NCBI GenBank assembly: GCA_964426075.1
Contig: CAYROP010000022.1
Location: 1 to 16,692 of the forward strand
DNA from: CAYQLK01 sp964426075
GTDB taxonomy: Bacteria > Patescibacteriota > Microgenomatia > CAYQLK01
Length of the DNA: 16,692 nucleotides
Direction: 5' to 3'
The notes below the pieces were generated by a model. The model did no database searches. It was not told the origin of the DNA and was given only the letters and a program-made list of their open reading frames with translations. Below are positions 1 to 5,409 of this stretch, piece after piece (the first letter of the stretch is position 1; each line of letters starts with the position of its first letter). The position numbers and the translations under genes are program-made.

Positions 1-245
1 CGTCAGTTAATTATATTGTTAATTATCGACCCGCCGATACAAATAAGTTAATTGTGACCGTTCCCAAAAAAATCTGCCCCTTGGCGGTTAGTCGCAACAA
101 GGCGCGCAGGTTAATTGTTGCTGCATTTTTGGAAATATCACCAGCCTTTCATCAAAAAAAAGAAATATCAATATTAGTTCGCAAAGATATATCCCAAAAA
201 AACTCTATCGAAGTTAAAACCGAACTAGAAAAGTTATTACTATAA
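1..245 (+). CDS. rnpA: Ribonuclease P protein component, 3' part (5' end outside window)
   Basis: This is the protein subunit of RNase P, which helps the catalytic RNA trim 5' leaders from pre-tRNAs in the cytoplasm. The reading frame is open from base 3 and ends with TAA at 243-245, so about 80 C-terminal residues are present and the true start lies upstream. A GTG at 54 lies inside the conserved strand (KLIVTVPKK) and is not a believable start. The visible signature is TVPKKICPLAVSRNKARRLI, the family's basic RNR-type helix that contacts the RNA, here with RNK in place of RNR. The end, with ILVRKD followed by an acidic C-terminal helix, also fits. It lies 6 bases before yidD, the usual rnpA-yidD-yidC-jag order next to the chromosomal origin. 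Identification is firm despite the truncation. Confidence 0.9.
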   Translation, partial: SVNYIVNYRPADTNKLIVTVPKKICPLAVSRNKARRLIVAAFLEISPAFHQKKEISILVRKDISQKNSIEVKTELEKLLL

Positions 246-251
246 AAACCT

Positions 252-551
252 ATGATTGTTTCATATCTACTGATCAAAACTATTTATCTATATCAAAGAA
301 CACTTTCACCAGATCATGGTCCAGTAAAGATATTTTTTACTAAACCAGTTTGTAGATATACACCAACCTGTTCAGAATTTGCTATTCAATCTTTAGATCG
401 TTTCGGCATTAAATCGCTTCCGCGCATCATTTTCCGTGTGTTATCTTGTAATCCATTCTCTATTGGCGGGTATAATCCAGTTGTTAATTCAAGATCAAGC
501 AAAAAAAAAGTACATAAGCTATCATATTCGCCATATATAACTAGAAAATAA
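252..551 (+). CDS. yidD: YidD membrane protein insertion efficiency factor
   Basis: YidD is a small membrane-associated protein that assists YidC and Sec in inserting inner-membrane proteins; its exact mechanism is not settled. The 99-residue length is slightly above the usual 70-90. An N-terminal amphipathic or hydrophobic helix (residues 1-15) leads to the family signature: C34-R-Y-x-P-T-C40-S-E-F, then a helix, R58 and a conserved C66-N-P-F-x-x-G-G-Y-N-P-V block. All three family cysteines are present. The last 20 or so residues are a basic, poorly conserved tail. The ATG at 252 lies 6 bases after the rnpA stop and the gene ends 12 bases before yidC, so all are probably on one transcript. 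There is no Shine-Dalgarno sequence before the start. Confidence 0.95.
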   Translation: MIVSYLLIKTIYLYQRTLSPDHGPVKIFFTKPVCRYTPTCSEFAIQSLDRFGIKSLPRIIFRVLSCNPFSIGGYNPVVNSRSSKKKVHKLSYSPYITRK

Positions 552-563
552 TTAAAAATAAAA

Positions 564-1397
564 ATGGATATAATTAATCAAATTCTTGTTCACCCTATTT
601 TAAATGTAGCTGTTTTCTTCTACAAACTTTTTGAAGCAGCTAATTTCCCCTATCCACTCGCTTTTGCTGTTTTAGCACTAACTATTTTAATTCGCTTGAT
701 TGTCTGGCCTTTAACAGGTAAACAGCTTCACCAAACTAAAAAAATGGCCGAACTCAAACCACACCTTGATGATCTTAAGAAAAAGCACGGCAAAGATAAA
801 ACCCTTCATGCTCAAAAACAGTCCGAGCTTTATAAAACTCACGGCGTTAACCCAGCTACGGGCTGTGTTACCCTTCTAATCCAAATCCCAATTTTTTTCT
901 CTCTGTATCAGGTACTTAATCAGTTGGTATCTTCTGATGGTACAGGGGAAGCACTTAGCAAGCTAAATAATATTTTATATTTTGACTTTCTTCACTTAAA
1001 CCAACCTCTTGATGCTTCATTCCTTGGTGTGCACCTCTACACTAAACCATCTGATTGGCAGTCGACTGGCATACTTCTACTTGCTATTCCAGTAGTTACC
1101 GCGCTGTTCCAAATGGTGCAGTCTAAGATGGCCCTACCAAAATCAGCTCCTAAACCCAAAAAGGACAATAATAAAAAAGAAGATTTTTCTGATACTTTAA
1201 TGCAGACTCAAAGTCAGATGATTTTTATCCTCCCGCTTCTAATTGGATATTTTTCATACACTCTCCCAATCGGTCTTTCACTTTATTGGAACACCTTCTC
1301 CGTTCTTGGTATTATTCAGCAGTATCTTGTGATGGGTTGGGGATCTTTGGTAGACTGGCTCCCATTCTTAAAAAATAACAACAATGGCAAAAAATAA
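564..1397 (+). CDS. yidC: YidC/Oxa1 family membrane protein insertase
   Basis: This insertase places membrane proteins in the lipid bilayer, alone or with SecYEG. At 277 residues it has the short Gram-positive/Oxa1-like form without the large periplasmic domain of proteobacterial YidC. Five membrane segments can be read, near residues 8-25, 29-50, 95-118, 168-188 and 218-257 (the last covering two). The first core helix carries TILIRLIVWPL, whose R44 matches the conserved arginine in the hydrophilic groove. A charged cytoplasmic hairpin rich in lysine follows (about 52-90), then NPATGC before the second core helix. A lysine- and asparagine-rich insert lies near residues 192-206. I see no lipobox, so it may not be a lipoprotein. 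Its 3' end overlaps jag by 14 bases, implying translational coupling. Confidence 0.96.
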   Translation: MDIINQILVHPILNVAVFFYKLFEAANFPYPLAFAVLALTILIRLIVWPLTGKQLHQTKKMAELKPHLDDLKKKHGKDKTLHAQKQSELYKTHGVNPATGCVTLLIQIPIFFSLYQVLNQLVSSDGTGEALSKLNNILYFDFLHLNQPLDASFLGVHLYTKPSDWQSTGILLLAIPVVTALFQMVQSKMALPKSAPKPKKDNNKKEDFSDTLMQTQSQMIFILPLLIGYFSYTLPIGLSLYWNTFSVLGIIQQYLVMGWGSLVDWLPFLKNNNNGKK

Positions 1398-1854
1398 TAA
1401 CCTCGAAGACAAAATTCTCGACCAGCTAGAAAAAATACTTTCTAGGCTCAATGTCAGCGCTGAAATAACCGCGGTTTCCCAAGCAGATGGGTCATTAAGG
1501 TTTAATATAGAGAGTTCCGATTCTAGCATCTTAATTGGAAGACACGGAGAAAATTTAGATTCACTCCAGACAATTCTTCATACAATGCTTTACAAATTAT
1601 TACCCGCCGAAGAACTACCAGACGTCGTTATTGATGTTGATAATTGGAAAACTAATAGAGAAGCTGAGCTTAAAGACCTAGCTGCAAAAGTAGTTCAAAA
1701 AGTCAAATTTTCAAACAAACCCCAAAGTTTATCTAACCTCAAGCCTTTTGAAAGGCGCATAGTTCATCTTGCCCTAGAAAACAACCCAGATGTTGAAACC
1801 AGATCTGAGGGCGAAGGTCGCTTCCGTAAACTTATCGTCTCTCCAAAAGCTTAA
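1384..1854 (+). CDS. jag: Jag/KhpB-type RNA-binding protein (KH + R3H)
   Basis: Proteins of the Jag/KhpB (EloR) family bind RNA and, in Gram-positive bacteria, influence cell elongation and division; the partner here is unknown. At 156 residues it contains a KH domain with the loop IGRHGENLDSLQ (GRHG at 52-55) and a C-terminal R3H domain with R124-x3-H128. It ends in the conserved SEGEGRFRKLIVSP strand. The separate N-terminal Jag_N domain found in longer homologues is missing, leaving only a short helix. The ATG at 1384 sits inside the end of yidC in another frame, typical of the coupled yidC-jag pair. The last 65 bases, encoding a conserved part of R3H, are also read by the next gene (see findings). 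Confidence 0.93.
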   Translation: MAKNNNLEDKILDQLEKILSRLNVSAEITAVSQADGSLRFNIESSDSSILIGRHGENLDSLQTILHTMLYKLLPAEELPDVVIDVDNWKTNREAELKDLAAKVVQKVKFSNKPQSLSNLKPFERRIVHLALENNPDVETRSEGEGRFRKLIVSPKA

Positions 1855-3124
1855 ATCGGCACAAGTCCTCTTAACCTTTATAGTTTTTTGTTTTGGGCTT
1901 AGTTTAAGTTTTCAATCTGGCATCAAAATAAATACCTCTCAGGCCTATTATTTTGGTTTTCTTACTGATTATTTTATTCTCACAATACACCCTGCAGATA
2001 TTTTGATTATTCTTCTAACTCTTTTCACCTACCAAAACATCAAATTGCCTAAAAACTTAATAACTACAAAGAATATAAATCTATTATTGTTTGGAATTCT
2101 TATTTTATTTTGGTTTATTTTTTCACCCAACAAAATACTCTTAATCTTTGGGTTGATCAAGCTAATTTTATTTATACTTTTAGTTTTTAACATTTTAAGT
2201 CTTGTTACTAATCAAAAAAATCTATTCACCTTCGTTAAGATTTTTTCGATTGGATTCCTATCAGGAATGGTAATTTCAACTTTTATCGGCCTAATCCAGT
2301 TTTTAACTGGGGTATCCCCTAATATTTCAATAATTGGGTCTTTTCATTTTTTATCCACCACCCCTAATATCGCTTCAGGTCAAATATTTAACCATCAGTT
2401 TTTAAGAGCATATGGCACATCACCCCACCCAAATACATTTGCCGCTTTATTGGTCAGCTCTTTGGCTTATTCTCTTTTTTTAATTAGTTCATCAAAAACA
2501 AAAAATCTAAAGATAATCTGTAGTTTTCTGGTCACAATTGTTATAGCAGGTTTAATTGTTTCGTTTTCCAGATCAGGTATATTAATGGCTTTTGTTTTTG
2601 TATTATTGCGATATAAACACAAATTACCGTTCAAGCCCAATCTTGTTGTTTTTTTGCTTATTAACATAATTTTACTTACACTTGTTTATATCTCAGGGAT
2701 TAACTTTGAATCTAAAACCATCACAGAAAGATGGGAATTGAACCTAGTGGGACTTAAAGTATTTTTTGATAATTTCATCATTGGTGTTGGTCCAGGTAAC
2801 TATTTAATTGAAGCTCAAAACTATTTTTTTAAAAATTTTAATCTAAGGCTGTTTCAACCACCACACAACTTTTATATTTTATTTTTAGCTGAATATGGAC
2901 TTATTGGGCTAATATTGATTATTTTACTGTTTAAAAAAATAGCAAAAAGATTTATTTACTCCCAATCGTTAATCAAATCTCGTCTTTTGTTTCCTCTAGC
3001 TGGTGCGTATTCTTTTGGAATGTTATTTGATCATTATTTTTTAACACAATTTCAAACAAGCTATATTTTGTTCGTATTAGTAGGTTTGATTTTAGCCGTC
3101 GATAAAATGCTAGACTTGAAATAA
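1790..3124 (+). CDS. O-antigen ligase/polymerase-like membrane protein (Wzy/WaaL family)
   Basis: This is a 444-residue multipass protein of the O-antigen ligase / polymerase superfamily, which joins lipid-linked glycan repeat units or transfers finished glycan to an acceptor on the outer face of the membrane. About ten to twelve hydrophobic helices are visible. Family landmarks are YGTSPHPN (208-215) in an external loop, SFSRSG (258-263), GVGPGNY, and PPHNFYILFLAEYGLIG starting at 357, the H-N-x-Y...E-x-G-x-x-G pattern of Wzy_C. Sequence cannot tell polymerase from ligase; the flippase next door favours a polymerase. The only ATG/TTG starts before the first helix are 1790 and 1793, both inside jag, and residues 1-27 are basic and presumably cytoplasmic. 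It ends at the TAATG junction with the flippase gene. Confidence 0.85.
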   Translation: MLKPDLRAKVASVNLSSLQKLKSAQVLLTFIVFCFGLSLSFQSGIKINTSQAYYFGFLTDYFILTIHPADILIILLTLFTYQNIKLPKNLITTKNINLLLFGILILFWFIFSPNKILLIFGLIKLILFILLVFNILSLVTNQKNLFTFVKIFSIGFLSGMVISTFIGLIQFLTGVSPNISIIGSFHFLSTTPNIASGQIFNHQFLRAYGTSPHPNTFAALLVSSLAYSLFLISSSKTKNLKIICSFLVTIVIAGLIVSFSRSGILMAFVFVLLRYKHKLPFKPNLVVFLLINIILLTLVYISGINFESKTITERWELNLVGLKVFFDNFIIGVGPGNYLIEAQNYFFKNFNLRLFQPPHNFYILFLAEYGLIGLILIILLFKKIAKRFIYSQSLIKSRLLFPLAGAYSFGMLFDHYFLTQFQTSYILFVLVGLILAVDKMLDLK

Positions 3125-4371
3125 TGTCTAACCTAAAAGAAGTATCCAAAAATACGATTTTTCAAATGATTGCCAAAGGTGCAACCGTTTCTGTTTCGCT
3201 GGTTATTACTGCGCTTATTACTAGACAATTAACAGTTTTCGACTATGGTGAATTTGTAAAAATAATGTCCTTTGTCTCCGTGTTTTATTTGATAGCGGAT
3301 TTTGGTTTTAATGCCACCTTTCTTAAATTAACTCCACCGGACAAAATCAAAGAAAACTTTAATAAATTTTTTGCGCTACGTTTTATTACTTCCTCTTTGC
3401 TTACACTAATTTGTATTATCATTGCTCTATCTCTACCATATAATCCTTTAGACAACACAGGGTTTAGTGGAAGTGTCAAGTTCGGTATATTTTTAGCTTC
3501 ATTTACCATTCTTTTTCAGGGCTTATACAATACCTTAAACGCCATTTTTCAAAAAAACCTAAGGTATGATCTCTCATCCATTGCCACAGTTGTCTCAAGC
3601 ATTGCTACTTTAATTCTCGTTATTTCTGTAATTCCATTCAAAAATATATATTTACTTGTACTTAGTTACACTTTCTCTAATGCCGTTTTATTTTTAGTTT
3701 CGTACAGACTTTTAAATAAACTTGCTTACAAGCCGAAGCTAGTTTTTGATAAAAACTACAACAAATCACTGTCACTTAGCTCAATATCATTAGGAGTAGC
3801 TCTTGTTATTAATTTGGTCTATTTCAGAATCGATACAATTATTTTAGGATTTCTCAGATCACCTGAAGAGGTTGGGTATTATGGGCTTGCATACAGAATT
3901 TTTGAAACCGTTTTAGTGGTTCCAATCTTTTTTTCAAATTCACTCTTTCCAATTTTCCTAAACCATCTAAACGACAATGTCGCCTTAATTAGAATTTTTA
4001 AAAAATCAATATTACTATTAGGAACAATTTCGGTATCTTTGTCTCTATTCTTTTTTCTTACAGCTAACTTAATTATTAACTTAGTTTCTGGGCCAAACTT
4101 TTCCTACTCAGTCGACTTGCTAAAAATCCTATCACTCGGTTATCCATTCTTTTTTCTTTCAGCTATAGTTATGTGGTTATTAATCACATTTAATAAACAA
4201 AAAATACTCAGTATCTTATATTTAACCGTTGGTACGGCTAATTGTGTTGCTAATTTGTATTTTATTCCTCAATATGGTGCGTATGCATCAGCATATATAA
4301 CAGTTATCAGTGAAATACTGATATTAATTGGTGGTTCGGCTATACTCGTACACAAGCTTAAAAATGACTGA
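3124..4371 (+). CDS. Polysaccharide flippase (Wzx-like, MOP superfamily)
   Basis: This is a 415-residue protein predicted to flip lipid-linked oligosaccharide from the inner to the outer face of the cytoplasmic membrane. About twelve hydrophobic segments run through it. The N-terminus has the typical pattern of polysaccharide biosynthesis/MATE-like exporters: a short amphipathic start (KNTIFQMIAKGATVSVSL), a first helix, then TRQLTVFDYGEF, and an external loop with DFGFNATFLKL. The YFRIDTIILGFLRSPEEVGYYG stretch near residues 236-256 is the second typical landmark, at the start of the second bundle. The ATG shares a base with the stop of the polymerase gene (TAATG), so the two should be co-translated. 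The substrate is unknown. The gene ends with TGA, overlapping the RNase H gene by 8 bases. Confidence 0.88.
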   Translation: MSNLKEVSKNTIFQMIAKGATVSVSLVITALITRQLTVFDYGEFVKIMSFVSVFYLIADFGFNATFLKLTPPDKIKENFNKFFALRFITSSLLTLICIIIALSLPYNPLDNTGFSGSVKFGIFLASFTILFQGLYNTLNAIFQKNLRYDLSSIATVVSSIATLILVISVIPFKNIYLLVLSYTFSNAVLFLVSYRLLNKLAYKPKLVFDKNYNKSLSLSSISLGVALVINLVYFRIDTIILGFLRSPEEVGYYGLAYRIFETVLVVPIFFSNSLFPIFLNHLNDNVALIRIFKKSILLLGTISVSLSLFFFLTANLIINLVSGPNFSYSVDLLKILSLGYPFFFLSAIVMWLLITFNKQKILSILYLTVGTANCVANLYFIPQYGAYASAYITVISEILILIGGSAILVHKLKND

Positions 4372-4771
4372 ATTTACAATTTTTACTGATGGTGCCAGTC
4401 GAGGTAATCCAGGCCTTGCTTCTACAGGGTTTGTAATAAAACATGATGGTGAAACAATGTACACTGGCGGAAGTTTTCTTGGTGTAGCAACAAACAATAT
4501 TGCAGAGTACACTGCAATTGTAGAAGCTTTACAAAAAGCGCAAGAATTATCTAAAAACCAGTCAGAAACTAGTATTAATTTTAAATTAGACTCAAAATTA
4601 GCAGTTGAGCAGTTAAGTGGCAGGTATAAAATAAAACATCCTAATCTCAAAATACTTAGTTCCAAAGTTAAAGATCTCGAAGCATCTTTTCTTAAAGTTA
4701 CATATACGCATATTCCTCGGGAGCAAAACCAAGAAGCAGATGCTCAAGCTAATTTAATACTGGATAAATAA
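4364..4771 (+). CDS. rnhA: Ribonuclease HI
   Basis: This enzyme cuts the RNA strand of RNA-DNA hybrids, clearing R-loops and primers in the cytoplasm. With the ATG at 4364 the protein has 135 residues, a little under the 155 of the E. coli enzyme. The catalytic DEDD set is intact: D9 in FTDGASRGNPG, E48 in NIAEYTA, D76 in LDSKLAVEQL and D126 in NQEADAQAN; H116 in THIPRE matches the catalytic-loop histidine. The fold ends near the C-terminus, with no N-terminal hybrid-binding domain. A TTG at 4328 would add 12 residues encoded inside the flippase gene; these have no family resemblance, so I prefer the ATG. Being placed inside a polysaccharide operon looks incidental. Confidence 0.93.
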   Translation: MTEFTIFTDGASRGNPGLASTGFVIKHDGETMYTGGSFLGVATNNIAEYTAIVEALQKAQELSKNQSETSINFKLDSKLAVEQLSGRYKIKHPNLKILSSKVKDLEASFLKVTYTHIPREQNQEADAQANLILDK

Positions 4772-4775
4772 CGCC

Positions 4776-5267
4776 GTGAAATTGATTCAACCAGAAAAAA
4801 CAATAATTATTATCATTTTTACAATGGTTTTTGTATTAACCATTTTGTATTTGTGGCAAAATCCCAGAATGTATTTAACTAGCCAAACTTACTATATTTC
4901 ACATGAAAAAGGACAGATTACCAACCTTGAAAAATCTATTACAGTTATCATTAATTCTTCTGACTTTAACAACCAACTAGGGTTGACTAAACCAGTAATA
5001 GTTGCAGCAGATAAAACAGTCGGTGTAATTGAGCTAAAGACCAGTGCAAAGGATAAACAACAATCATTTTATAATTTTCAAAAATACCAGCCATTAATTG
5101 TTGATCAGTTAAAATCAGTAAACCAACAAATCAGTCTAATTCCTGCATCTCTTACACCAGTAACTCAAGAAGTTCAAATTAACTATCTAAAAATACTGGG
5201 TGTTGCAGTAATTTCAGCCCTAATATTAAGTTTTTTTGTTTTAATTTCAGGAAAATATATTCGATAA
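4776..5267 (+). CDS. Small two-helix membrane protein with Wzz-like topology
   Basis: I do not recognise the family with certainty. The 163-residue protein has an N-terminal membrane helix (about 9-27), a polar domain of roughly 110 residues, and a C-terminal membrane helix (about 140-158) followed by a short basic end. That order matches Wzz/polysaccharide co-polymerase proteins, which set glycan chain length, but this one is much smaller than typical Wzz and lacks an obvious long coiled coil. The polar domain begins YLTSQTYYISHEKGQITNLE and looks like mixed strands and helices. It starts with GTG 4 bases after rnhA, so it belongs to the same transcript as the Wzy- and Wzx-like genes, which is the main reason for suggesting a role in glycan export. 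A general capsule-assembly or unrelated envelope role is equally possible. Confidence 0.55.
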   Translation: MKLIQPEKTIIIIIFTMVFVLTILYLWQNPRMYLTSQTYYISHEKGQITNLEKSITVIINSSDFNNQLGLTKPVIVAADKTVGVIELKTSAKDKQQSFYNFQKYQPLIVDQLKSVNQQISLIPASLTPVTQEVQINYLKILGVAVISALILSFFVLISGKYIR

Positions 5268-5409
5268 ATCTCACTACTTGCTTAAGTATCCATTAAACTA
5301 GATCTAAGTTAAGCTTGTTCAAAATTTTCACATCGTTATAATTCGAATCTACTTCTGTTGATAACTTACAAATTGATTGTTTTCAAAGATTCTTTTAAAC
5401 TTTCCTTCA
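5268..5409 (+). other. Intergenic gap before the DUF4012 gene
   Basis: These 142 bases separate the polysaccharide genes from the large DUF4012 gene. A short imperfectly useful inverted repeat, TACTT-gctt-AAGTA, lies at 5275-5288, without a T-run, so it is not a convincing terminator. The candidate promoter described separately lies at 5315-5342. I see no RNA gene or small coding frame. Confidence 0.6.
5315..5342 (+). promoter_or_regulatory. Candidate sigma-70-type promoter for the DUF4012 gene
   Basis: A perfect -10 box TATAAT (5337-5342) lies 16 bases after TTGTTC (5315-5320), which matches three of six -35 bases. Transcription would begin near 5349, about 60 bases before the ATG at 5410. 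The weak -35 and AT-rich background limit confidence. Confidence 0.45.

Noticed and set aside
54..245. GTG at 54 as the start of rnpA
   Set aside because: The frame is open upstream and encodes conserved RnpA sequence (RPADTNKLIV), so the gene simply runs off the window's left edge.
4328..4363. TTG at 4328 as the RNase HI start
   Set aside because: The extra 12 residues have no family resemblance and lie in the flippase gene; the ATG at 4364 matches the normal N-terminus.
4369..4371. Alternative genetic code with UGA read as glycine
   Set aside because: TGA ends the flippase at the expected family length, and no conserved glycine in the window needs UGA.
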